Positions 1-5,674 are shown, counted from the first letter of the stretch. The stretch: 6,867 bases of DNA from Actinomycetota bacterium (GCA_005885015.1 VAYG01000120.1:1-6867); one strand, 5' to 3'. Numbers and translations: made by a program. The notes: generated from the letters alone by a model not told the origin.

Positions 1-594
1 CCAAGGGGAACGAGAGGATTCGCCGCGAAGGACATCGAGCGCAAGCTCTCCTTGCGTGCATCCGTCACCTCTGAGCTCGTGTTCGACGAGTGTCGCCTTC
101 CGGCGGAGGCCATGCTTCCCGGCGTCCGGGGGATGCGTGGTCCCCTCTCGTGCCTGAACGAAGCGCGGTTCGGCATCACGTGGGGCGTCATGGGCGCGGC
201 CCGCACCTGCTACAGCACCGCGCTCGACTACGCGAAGTCCCGGGTGCAGTTCGGCCAACCCATCGCCTCCTTCCAGCTGACCCAGGAGAAGCTCGTCGCC
301 ATGCTCGTCGAGCTGTCGAAGGGAACGCTCCTCGCCCTCCATCTGGGGCGGATGAAGGACGAGGGCCGCCTCGCCCACGAGCAGGTCAGTCTGGGGAAGC
401 TCAACAACGTGCGGGAGGCACTCCGCATCGCCCGGGAGGCACGGTCCATCCTGGGCGCCAGCGGGATCACGCTCGAGTACCCGATCATCCGCCACATGAA
501 CAACCTCGAGTCGGTGTACACGTACGAGGGCACCAACGAGATTCACACGCTGATCCTGGGCCAGGCCATCACCGGCATCGAGGCCTTCGAGTGA
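1..594 (+). CDS. Glutaryl-CoA dehydrogenase, C-terminal half (5' end outside window)
   Basis: Acyl-CoA dehydrogenase-fold flavoenzyme, best matched to glutaryl-CoA dehydrogenase, which oxidatively decarboxylates glutaryl-CoA to crotonyl-CoA and CO2 using FAD. The frame is open from base 1 and gives 197 residues, about half of the usual ~390-400, so the N-terminal domain lies off the left edge. A TTG at base 52 is in frame but is not the start, because family sequence continues upstream of it (KDIERKLSLRAS). Family-typical stretches are SVTSELVFDE (21-30), GPLSCLNEAR (47-56), RVQFGQPIASFQ (81-92), LGASGITLEYP (151-161) and TYEGTNEIHTL (174-184). Glu176 (bases 526-528) is the expected catalytic base. 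The arginine that binds the substrate carboxylate would lie in the missing half, so glutaryl specificity rests on overall similarity. The stop overlaps the GTG start of the next gene by four bases, indicating translational coupling. Confidence 0.9.
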   Translation, partial: PRGTRGFAAKDIERKLSLRASVTSELVFDECRLPAEAMLPGVRGMRGPLSCLNEARFGITWGVMGAARTCYSTALDYAKSRVQFGQPIASFQLTQEKLVAMLVELSKGTLLALHLGRMKDEGRLAHEQVSLGKLNNVREALRIAREARSILGASGITLEYPIIRHMNNLESVYTYEGTNEIHTLILGQAITGIEAFE

Positions 595-1421
595 GCCCCT
601 TCCGAGCGTCGGCGGCCATCACGAAGGACTGGCGGCATTTCCGCCTGGAGGTCGACGAGCACCGGGTGGCTACCGTGACGTTCATCCGGCCGGAGAAGCT
701 GAACGCGCTGACGTTCGAGATCTACGCCGACCTGCGGGACCTCCTGGCGGAGCTCCCCCACCGAGAGGATGTTCGCGCGCTCATCATCACCGGCACGGGA
801 CGCGGGTTCTGTTCTGGGGGCGACGTGCACGAGATCATCGGGAAGCTCCAGGAAGCGGGCCCCCGGGACCTCCTCGAGTTCAGCCGGATGACCGGCGCCG
901 TGGTCCAGCGGATGCGGGAATGCCCGCTCCCGATCATCGCCGCGGTGAACGGGATCGCCGCCGGGGCCGGGGCAGTGATCGCGCTGGCGGCGGACTTTCG
1001 GCTGCTGGCCACGTCGGCCTCCTTCGCGTTCCTGTTCACGAAGGTCGGGCTGGCCGGGGCGGACATGGGCGCCGCGTACCTCCTCCCTCGGCTGGTGGGG
1101 CTGGGCCGGGCCACCGAGCTCCTGATGCTCGGCGAGACGATGGATGCCCAGCGCTCGTACCAGATCGGGCTGGCCAACGCGGTGCTCGACGACGGCGTCC
1201 TCGCCCCTCGAGCCCAGGATCTGGCGCGGAGGCTGGCCTCGGGGCCGGCCCTCGCCTTCGCCACCACCAAGATGCTGCTGGCCCGTGAGGTCGACATGGA
1301 TCTGGCCGGGTCGCTCGAGCTGGAGGCCATGGCTCAGGCATTGCTGATGAAGAGCGAGGATCACGCGGAGTTCTACGAGGCGTTCAAGCTGGGGCGCGAT
1401 CCGAATTGGAGTGGGCGATGA
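591..1421 (+). CDS. Enoyl-CoA hydratase/isomerase (crotonase) family protein
   Basis: A 276-residue crotonase-superfamily protein acting on a CoA thioester in the cytoplasm. The GTG at 591 is chosen because it overlaps the upstream TGA (GTGA), and the homologous region starts soon after it (DWRHFRLEVD, 13-22). The frame is open further upstream, but only as an antiparallel-composition shadow of the dehydrogenase gene. The oxyanion-hole segments are visible: GRGFCSGGDV (70-79) and NGIAAGAGAV (120-129). The two glutamates of classical hydratases are absent: Val129 occupies the rat Glu144 position, and the second segment reads KVGLAGADMGAAYLLPR (151-167). Asp158 there is the likely acid, as in PaaG-type isomerases. 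The protein may therefore be an isomerase, ring hydrolase or unusual hydratase rather than a 2-enoyl-CoA hydratase. It is sandwiched by four-base overlaps between the glutaryl-CoA dehydrogenase and Rid genes, so the three are almost certainly co-transcribed. Confidence 0.9.
   Translation: MSPFRASAAITKDWRHFRLEVDEHRVATVTFIRPEKLNALTFEIYADLRDLLAELPHREDVRALIITGTGRGFCSGGDVHEIIGKLQEAGPRDLLEFSRMTGAVVQRMRECPLPIIAAVNGIAAGAGAVIALAADFRLLATSASFAFLFTKVGLAGADMGAAYLLPRLVGLGRATELLMLGETMDAQRSYQIGLANAVLDDGVLAPRAQDLARRLASGPALAFATTKMLLAREVDMDLAGSLELEAMAQALLMKSEDHAEFYEAFKLGRDPNWSGR
1408..1411 (+). promoter_or_regulatory. Ribosome binding site of the Rid gene
   Basis: GGAG lies six bases before ATG 1418, inside the end of the crotonase gene. 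It decides the start in favour of 1418 over the in-frame TTG at 1406, which it partly overlaps. Confidence 0.6.
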
Positions 1422-1894
1422 GCGAAGAGCCGGCCGAAGTCACGCAGCCGACGCAGCCGTCCCAGCTGCCACCGTCGACGCCTCACCTCATCCTCAACCC
1501 GGCATGGCTCCCTCCCGCCATCGGGTTCGCCCATGCGGTCATCCCCACGCCAGGGCTGATGGTCTTCCTGGGCGGCCAGGCCGGCCATCGGCCCGACGGG
1601 ACGCTTTCTGGGGAGGGCCTCGTCGAGCAGTTCGACCAAGCGTGCGCCAACGTGGTCGAGGCGCTGGCCGCGGCCGGCGGGCAGCCGGGGGACCTCGTTT
1701 CCATGCAGGTATTCGTCACCGACGCCGAGGAGTACCGGTCCAACCTCGGCGACATCGGCGAGATCTACCGGCGCTACTTCGGACCGCACTACCCGGCGAT
1801 GGCGCTCCTCCAGGTGGGCGGCCTGTTCGATCCGGGAGCCAAGGTCGAGCTGATGTGCGTGGCCGTCGTGCCGGCGCGCACGCCGGAAGGCTAG
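1418..1894 (+). CDS. Rid (YjgF/YER057c/UK114) family protein
   Basis: A 158-residue Rid-superfamily protein; members form trimers, and the RidA branch hydrolyses reactive enamines and imines. ATG 1418 is chosen over an in-frame TTG at 1406 because it forms an ATGA overlap with the crotonase stop and has GGAG six bases upstream. Residues 1-22 are a Thr/Gln/Pro-rich extension, and the Rid domain runs from about 24 to 152. Recognisable segments are PPAIGFAHAV (32-41), FLGGQAGHRPDG (50-61), EQFDQACANVVEALAAAGG (70-88), VFVTD (98-102), YRRYFGPHYPA (117-127) and KVELMCVAVV (142-151). The active-site arginine of RidA (Arg105 in E. coli, in the PAR motif) is Met128 here, while the glutamate corresponding to Glu120 is kept (Glu144). 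It therefore belongs to one of the Rid groups that lack this arginine, and deaminase activity cannot be assumed. Position in a CoA-thioester operon suggests a role on an amino-substituted ring intermediate; this is inferred. Confidence 0.88.
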   Translation: MSEEPAEVTQPTQPSQLPPSTPHLILNPAWLPPAIGFAHAVIPTPGLMVFLGGQAGHRPDGTLSGEGLVEQFDQACANVVEALAAAGGQPGDLVSMQVFVTDAEEYRSNLGDIGEIYRRYFGPHYPAMALLQVGGLFDPGAKVELMCVAVVPARTPEG

Positions 1895-1922
1895 GGCGAC
1901 AGCATCCGGACAACTGGTTGGG

Positions 1923-2063
1923 CTACTTCTTGCCTGAGCCGGCCGCGGGCTTCGAGCCAGCCCCTGGAGTCTTTGGGGGAGGCTTCAGCTCCGAGACGAG
2001 CTTCGACCCCGCCTCGTAGCCGCCGCGCCTCTTCATCGTTGATCTCGCGATCTTGGCGCCCAT
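1923..2063 (-). CDS. Small basic hypothetical protein (46 aa) downstream of DUF6338-like gene
   Basis: A 46-residue reading frame begins at ATG 2063 and ends at TAG (1923-1925). Reasons to take it as a real gene: it starts 10 bases after the stop of the DUF6338-like gene on the same strand, a GAGAGG motif sits six bases before the ATG and overlaps that stop, and it fills the gap before the convergent Rid gene. The product has a basic N-terminus (MGAKIARSTMKRRGGYEAG), a short possible helix (SKLVSELK, 20-27) and a low-complexity Pro/Gly/Ala/Lys/Ser tail ending in GKK. There is no signal peptide, membrane segment or cysteine. About ten lysines and arginines against two acidic residues make it strongly cationic, so nucleic acid or membrane-surface binding is possible. 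I do not recognise a family. Its short length and simple composition mean that chance cannot be excluded. Confidence 0.5.
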   Translation of the reverse strand: MGAKIARSTMKRRGGYEAGSKLVSELKPPPKTPGAGSKPAAGSGKK

Positions 2064-2075
2064 TCCTCGCCTCTC
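2064..2075 (-). promoter_or_regulatory. Ribosome binding site of the 46-aa gene
   Basis: On the minus strand the 12 bases before ATG 2063 read GAGAGGCGAGGA. The GAGAGG part overlaps the TGA of the upstream DUF6338-like gene (2074-2076), which suggests translational re-initiation by ribosomes finishing that gene. This purine-rich stretch is the main support for the small gene. Confidence 0.5.
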
Positions 2076-2712
2076 ACGCGTCGATGAACTCAAGGTACTC
2101 GACCTCGTCCCACTTGATCAAGATACCCGACCCCCGCAACTTCGGATCTCCTTCATCGTCGAACAGGAACTCGCCGGTGTCCGGGTCGACTTCGACCGCC
2201 TCTACCAGGAAGAGATCCTGCGGTTCCGGATACCCGGAGGCGTAGGACTTCCAGCCATCTTCCTGGGCATAGGCACCGGCGAGCCAGGTCCCGCTCTTGA
2301 GCTTCAGCCGAATCCAGCCATCGGGCGGGGGCTTGAAGAGGTAGTCCCAGGCTCGCGGCGCCGGATCGGAACCCGTGAGCAGCCTCGCCCATCGGTCCCC
2401 TCGCAGGGTGCCGACGCCCACGAGTGAGCCGAGCGCCATCGGGATGGCCACGTACGTGAGGGGTGCCAGCCACAGCCAGAGGGGTAGGTGGCCGGAATCG
2501 ACGCGGCCGGAGCGGACGAAGTCAAACCAGAGACGGTACGTCAGTGGCGCAAACAGGCTGTGCAAGATCGCCGAGACACCGACGAAACGAAGGACGCGAT
2601 CCGACAGGCCGATCCCCCATGCGCCGACCAGGCGCTCGAAGGACCACACGTAGAGAGCACCCGGAAGCAGCGCCAGCGCAACGACCACGATCGCCTGAAA
2701 AGTGTCAGGCAT
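2074..2712 (-). CDS. DUF6338-like membrane protein
   Basis: A 212-residue protein resembling DUF6338 family proteins; no biochemical role is known to me. ATG 2712 is chosen because family members begin with a similar short sequence leading straight into a hydrophobic helix (MPDTFQAIVVVALALLPGA). The longer open frame upstream to 2970 would add a non-family arginine/serine-rich stretch that runs into the acyl-CoA dehydrogenase gene. An ATG at 2751 is a weaker alternative. Likely membrane helices are at about 5-24, 41-62 and 78-101. A cytoplasmic or surface C-terminal domain contains AWDYLFKPPPDGWIRLKLKSGTWLAGAY (121-148), SYASGYPEPQDLFLVEAVEVD (157-177) and a closing acidic strand ILIKWDEVEYLEF (197-209). 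The KSGTWLAGAY...LFL layout looks like a small beta-barrel-type domain. A GGAG lies only two bases before the ATG, so the start is not certain to the codon. A 46-aa gene follows 10 bases downstream. Confidence 0.75.
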   Translation of the reverse strand: MPDTFQAIVVVALALLPGALYVWSFERLVGAWGIGLSDRVLRFVGVSAILHSLFAPLTYRLWFDFVRSGRVDSGHLPLWLWLAPLTYVAIPMALGSLVGVGTLRGDRWARLLTGSDPAPRAWDYLFKPPPDGWIRLKLKSGTWLAGAYAQEDGWKSYASGYPEPQDLFLVEAVEVDPDTGEFLFDDEGDPKLRGSGILIKWDEVEYLEFIDA

Positions 2713-2764
2713 CGCTCCGGGTCGGCTCGTGTGGCCTCCGCCGAGGGGCATGATCCATGCGAGT

Positions 2765-2777
2765 GATCCTAAGGATC
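2765..2777. promoter_or_regulatory. 13-bp palindrome with a -10-like element upstream of the DUF6338-like gene
   Basis: GATCCT-A-AGGATC is a perfect 6+6 bp inverted repeat in the 106-bp gap between the DUF6338-like start and the acyl-CoA dehydrogenase stop. Read on the minus strand it contains TAGGAT, a TAnnnT-type -10 element, 53 bases before ATG 2712. No good -35 box is visible at 17 bp. It could be an operator over a promoter, or chance. Confidence 0.3.
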
Positions 2778-2818
2778 CCCACCGACACGCTGGTTCGCCG
2801 AAATGAGTGGCCGGCCCG

Positions 2819-3973
2819 TCATTCGTATCCGCTGTACAGCTCGCGGGCGATGATCTCGCGTTGGATCTCGCTGGTGCCCTCGTAGATGCGGGGGGCGCGA
2901 ACCTCCCTGTAGAGGTGCTCCAGCAGGTGACCCTGTTCCAGGGCGCCGGCTCCATGGATCTGGACCGCACCGTCCACGACGAACTGCGCGACCTCGGTGG
3001 CGAAAAGCTTGGCCATCGCCGAACGGCGGGTCACGTCCGGCATCCCGGCGTCGTACGCGGAGGCCGCCGCGTAGACCATGAGCCGGGCCGCCTCGGTCCG
3101 CGTGGCCATCTCGGCCACCAGGTGCGAGACGGCCTGGAAGTCCCGGATCGGCTTGCCGAACGCCTGGCGAGAAGCGGCGTGGCCGATCGCGCTGTCCAGT
3201 GCCGCTTGTGCCATCCCCACCGCGAAGGCCCCCACGCTCGGACGGAAGAGGTCGAGCGTGGCCATGGCCACCCGGAACCCCTGGTCGACCGCGCCGAGGA
3301 CCTGGTCGCTCCCCACCTTCACCCCGTCCAGCTCGAGGCGCCCGATGGGGTGCGGCGACAGCAGGGTCAGCGGCTCACCCTTCAACCCCGACGCGTCGCC
3401 CGGCAGAACGAACGCCGTCACCCCGCGGGCCTTCGCGTCCGGGGTCGTCCGGGCGAACAGGACATACACGTCGGCGTCGGGAGCGTTCGAGATCCACGTC
3501 TTGGTCCCGGACAAGCGGTACGAGTCCCCGTCGCGCTCGGCTCGCATCTCGATGGCTCCGGCGTCGGAGCCGTGCTCGGGCTCGGTGAGGGCGAACGCCG
3601 CGACGGCCTCGCCCCGAGCGATGGCCGGCAGCCACCGCTTCACCATCCCCTCCCCGCCCGACTGGAGGATCGGGTAACCGCCGATGCCCTGCATGGCCAG
3701 CGCGGTCTCGGCCTCGGTCGAGCCCTGGGCCAGCGCCTCGCGGAGCAAGCAGATCTCCATGGCGGACACGTCATCCGGTCGGCTGCCACCGGCCCGACGA
3801 GGGAACAGCCGTTGCAGGAGCCCCTGTTCCGCCAGCGCTCGCAGGAGGGGGCGGTTCACTCGCCCCGGTTCGCCGGCCGCGGCGATGGGCGCCAACATCT
3901 CCCCCGCGGCCTGGCGGGCGTCCTCCACGAGCCGACGCTGTTCGTCGGAAAGGGCGAAGTGCAGGCGGGCCAC
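2819..3973 (-). CDS. Acyl-CoA dehydrogenase family protein
   Basis: A full-length FAD-dependent acyl-CoA dehydrogenase of 384 residues, which introduces a 2,3 double bond into an acyl-CoA and passes electrons to ETF. GTG 3973 gives VARLHFALSDEQ, the usual N-terminus; the frame extends to another GTG at 4009 whose extra 12 residues are not family-like. Features in order: alpha-helical N-domain (4-120), the signature LTEPEHGSDAG (129-139), SGTKTWISNA (155-164), the beta-domain to about 230, RQAFGKPIRDFQ (269-280), and the C-terminal RIYEGTSEIQREIIARELY (362-380). Glu365 in IYEGT is in the usual catalytic-base position. The substrate cannot be read from the sequence; it is not a close paralogue of the glutaryl-CoA dehydrogenase at the left edge. 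It is transcribed divergently from the CoA ligase over 52 bp, so the two probably share regulation. No Shine-Dalgarno precedes GTG 3973; a leaderless start is possible. Confidence 0.93.
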   Translation of the reverse strand: MARLHFALSDEQRRLVEDARQAAGEMLAPIAAAGEPGRVNRPLLRALAEQGLLQRLFPRRAGGSRPDDVSAMEICLLREALAQGSTEAETALAMQGIGGYPILQSGGEGMVKRWLPAIARGEAVAAFALTEPEHGSDAGAIEMRAERDGDSYRLSGTKTWISNAPDADVYVLFARTTPDAKARGVTAFVLPGDASGLKGEPLTLLSPHPIGRLELDGVKVGSDQVLGAVDQGFRVAMATLDLFRPSVGAFAVGMAQAALDSAIGHAASRQAFGKPIRDFQAVSHLVAEMATRTEAARLMVYAAASAYDAGMPDVTRRSAMAKLFATEVAQFVVDGAVQIHGAGALEQGHLLEHLYREVRAPRIYEGTSEIQREIIARELYSGYE

Positions 3974-4025
3974 GGGTGGCGTATACCACGCTCTGACGGG
4001 CCCGCGCACACCACGGGAGGAACGG
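3974..4025. promoter_or_regulatory. Divergent promoter region between acyl-CoA dehydrogenase and CoA ligase
   Basis: This 52-bp gap must carry, or lie between, the start signals of both divergent genes. A GTATAC palindrome at 3981-3986 stands out in the GC-rich surroundings and sits within GTGG/CCAC flanks. On the minus strand it reads TGG-TATACG, an extended -10-like element whose expected start point, about seven bases downstream, falls on GTG 3973. No convincing -35 hexamer is visible for either direction. The ligase side carries a strong Shine-Dalgarno. Confidence 0.4.
4016..4020 (+). promoter_or_regulatory. Ribosome binding site of the CoA ligase gene
   Basis: GGAGG with a five-base spacer to ATG 4026. 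It fixes the ligase start, although the frame is open far upstream (to 3684) as an antisense shadow of the acyl-CoA dehydrogenase gene. Confidence 0.8.
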
Positions 4026-5339
4026 ATGACCGACTCGCCCTACTGGAATCCTCGCCACGAGACCATGGCTCGGAAGGACGTGGAGGCGCTCCAGGTGCGC
4101 AAGCTCCGCAACCTGGTGGAGTGGGCGGACTCCCAGGTTCCGTGGCAGGCCAAGCGCCTCCGGGATGCCGGCGTCACGGCCGATCAGATCCGGTCGCTCG
4201 ACGACCTCCAGCGCATCCCCATCATGACCCGCGACGACTGGATGCAGGGCCAGGTCGAGGAACCACCGTTCGGCTCGAACGTGGCGGTACCCAGGGAATC
4301 CGCCATCCGCTACCACATGACCTCGGGGACCACAGGCAAGACGCCCATCCGGGTGCTCGACGGGATGAAGGACTGGGAGTGGATCGCCGAGATGTGGTGC
4401 TACGGCCTGTGGGGATTCGGCGTCCGCCCGCGGGACGTCCTGTTCGTGGCGTTCGGCTACAGCACCTTCATCGGGTTCTGGGGACTGCACTACGCGGGCG
4501 AGAAGCTGGGCTGCCTCACGCTCCCCGGCGGTGCCATGGCCACCGACCAGCGCGTCAAGCAGATCGTGGACATGGGGGCCACCGTTGTGGCGTCCACGCC
4601 GACGTACGCCCTGCGCATGGCGCAGGAGGCGAGGGCCCTCGGCATCGACCTCGCCGGCAGCTCCGTCCAGCGGCTGATCCTCTCGGGTGAGCCAGCGGGA
4701 TCCATCCCCGCCACGAAGAAGCTCATCCAGGAGGAGTGGGGAGCAAGAGCCGGCGACACGGCGGGCATGACCGAGCTCGGGACGATCATGATCTACATCG
4801 AAGAGGTCCTCGATCCCGAGTCGGATCGACCCGTTGCCCACGGCGAGATGGGCGAGCGGGTGGTCACCTCCTTCGGCCGCGGGTTCATCCCGGTGATGCG
4901 TTACCGCACCCGCGACCTCGTGGTGAAGGTGCCGGGGATGAGCTGCCGGTGCGGCCGGACCTGGGACCTCTACGAGGGTGGGATCCGGGGCCGGGTCGAC
5001 GACATGAAGCTCGTGCGGGGGACGAACGTCTACCCGCGGGCGGTCGAGGCGATCGTGCGGGAGCACCCGGAGATCGACGAGTTCCAGATCCACCTGTACA
5101 CGGCGGAGGGGCGCCGGGACGAAATCGAGATCCTCGTCGAGATCCCGGACCAGGAAGCAGACGCGGGCGGCATCACGGCGCGACTGGAGAAGGAGCTGGC
5201 CGACGCCCACGAGGCCCTTCGATTCGGGGTGAAGCAGGTCGACCTGGGCACGCTGCCCCGCTTCGAGCTGAAGGCGAAACGGCTGGTGGACGACCGGATC
5301 GTGATCGGGACCGAGGGCGAACGGAGGGCCCAGGTATGA
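4026..5339 (+). CDS. PaaK-family aryl-CoA ligase (phenylacetate-CoA ligase-like)
   Basis: A 437-residue adenylate-forming enzyme of the phenylacetate-CoA ligase family: it activates a carboxylic acid with ATP and joins it to CoA. The start is set by GGAGG five bases upstream and the family-typical opening YWNPRHETM. Visible motifs: P-loop TSGTTGKTP (99-107), the adenylate motif TAGMTE (245-250), RYRTRD (292-297), CRCGRT (307-312), the hinge GRVDDMKLVRGTNVYPR (322-338), and PRFELKAKRLVDDR (411-424) with Lys416 as the likely catalytic lysine. Between the TAGMTE motif and EEVLDP (259-264) about 17 residues are missing compared with PaaK, including the conserved EDHF stretch. The natural acid is unknown; neighbouring ring-degradation genes suggest an aromatic acid such as a 2-aminobenzoate, by inference only. 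Its TGA overlaps the next gene's ATG by four bases. Confidence 0.92.
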   Translation: MTDSPYWNPRHETMARKDVEALQVRKLRNLVEWADSQVPWQAKRLRDAGVTADQIRSLDDLQRIPIMTRDDWMQGQVEEPPFGSNVAVPRESAIRYHMTSGTTGKTPIRVLDGMKDWEWIAEMWCYGLWGFGVRPRDVLFVAFGYSTFIGFWGLHYAGEKLGCLTLPGGAMATDQRVKQIVDMGATVVASTPTYALRMAQEARALGIDLAGSSVQRLILSGEPAGSIPATKKLIQEEWGARAGDTAGMTELGTIMIYIEEVLDPESDRPVAHGEMGERVVTSFGRGFIPVMRYRTRDLVVKVPGMSCRCGRTWDLYEGGIRGRVDDMKLVRGTNVYPRAVEAIVREHPEIDEFQIHLYTAEGRRDEIEILVEIPDQEADAGGITARLEKELADAHEALRFGVKQVDLGTLPRFELKAKRLVDDRIVIGTEGERRAQV

Positions 5340-5554
5340 CCCACGAGATGAAGAACCTCATGGACGCAGACCTATCCGAATCCGAGTGCATGCTGGTCGA
5401 CGTCTATCGCCAGCTGGCCCGGACGCTGGAGATGTACGGTGACGAGCTCCCTCCCTTCGCCAGGCGGAACGGGCTGAAGGCCCTGGCCGCGCTGTGGCAG
5501 GTCATGAACGGCCTGGACATGGACCCCGGCCAGCTCTACCACGTCGGCGCCTGA
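5336..5554 (+). CDS. Small helical protein of unknown function (72 aa), coupled to the CoA ligase
   Basis: A 72-residue protein starting at ATG 5336 inside an ATGA overlap with the ligase stop, with GGAGG (5323-5327) eight bases upstream. This arrangement makes translation coupling with the ligase very likely. The sequence looks like two amphipathic helices: LSESECMLVDVYRQLARTLEMYG (13-35) and PPFARRNGLKALAALWQVMNGL (39-60), then a short tail DMDPGQLYHVGA. It has one cysteine (Cys18), no signal peptide and no membrane segment. The size and helix-turn-helix-like hairpin shape fit a small partner or subunit rather than an enzyme. I do not recognise the family. It could stabilise the ligase, act as an adaptor to the flavoenzyme, or be a small regulator; the sequence does not decide among these. 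Confidence 0.82.
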   Translation: MTHEMKNLMDADLSESECMLVDVYRQLARTLEMYGDELPPFARRNGLKALAALWQVMNGLDMDPGQLYHVGA

Positions 5555-5560
5555 CGATCT

Positions 5561-5586
5561 GCGCGTACCCCCGGTTCGGTACGCGC
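5561..5586 (+). terminator. Strong hairpin after the ligase/72-aa gene pair (terminator-like, no U-tract)
   Basis: GCGCGTACC (5561-5569) pairs perfectly with GGTACGCGC (5578-5586) across an eight-base loop, and U-G/C-G/U-G pairs can extend the stem by three. It begins six bases after the 72-aa gene stop. No run of T follows, so it is either a non-canonical terminator or an mRNA 3'-end stabiliser. The symmetric stem could alternatively be an operator. Confidence 0.5.
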
Positions 5587-5662
5587 GGGCACCTTCGATC
5601 GGGGGATTCTTCAAGCCTCCTCAAGTTTCGAGCCGCGTTTCGTCGATCCTTCCGGTGAGGGT

Positions 5663-5669
5663 AAGGAGG
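5663..5669 (+). promoter_or_regulatory. Ribosome binding site of the zinc-ribbon gene
   Basis: AAGGAGG, near-perfect anti-16S complementarity, five bases before ATG 5675. It is the strongest Shine-Dalgarno in the window and fixes this start. Confidence 0.8.
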
Positions 5670-5674
5670 CTCGG

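Noticed and set aside
90..590. Open frame extending the crotonase gene about 500 bases upstream
   Set aside because: It runs out of frame through the clearly conserved glutaryl-CoA dehydrogenase sequence and encodes Arg/Pro/His-rich shadow sequence; crotonase similarity begins only after GTG 591.
543..1364. A 273-codon minus-strand open frame opposite the crotonase
   Set aside because: The opposite strand carries a complete crotonase with motifs in order; this frame shows none.
1871..1886. CCGGCG-cgca-CGCCGG inverted repeat at the end of the Rid gene, possible terminator
   Set aside because: It lies inside coding sequence before the stop and has no T run after it; a six-bp GC stem is expected by chance in DNA of this composition.
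2713..2970. N-terminal extension of the DUF6338-like protein to codon 2970
   Set aside because: The added residues are non-family, Arg/Ser/Pro-rich, and overlap the 3' end of the acyl-CoA dehydrogenase gene on the same strand.
3974..4009. Alternative GTG start at 4009 for the acyl-CoA dehydrogenase
   Set aside because: It adds 12 residues not seen in the family, leaves only 16 bases to the ligase start and has no ribosome binding site; GTG 3973 gives the usual N-terminus.
2807..4690. A 627-codon plus-strand open frame
   Set aside because: It is antisense to the acyl-CoA dehydrogenase and then out of frame through the ligase; the product is Arg/Gly/Pro-rich with no family motifs, a GC-bias artefact.
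3771..5210. A 479-codon minus-strand open frame opposite the ligase
   Set aside because: It is the complement of well-conserved ligase codons, with low-complexity His/Arg/Asp/Gly composition and no recognisable domain.
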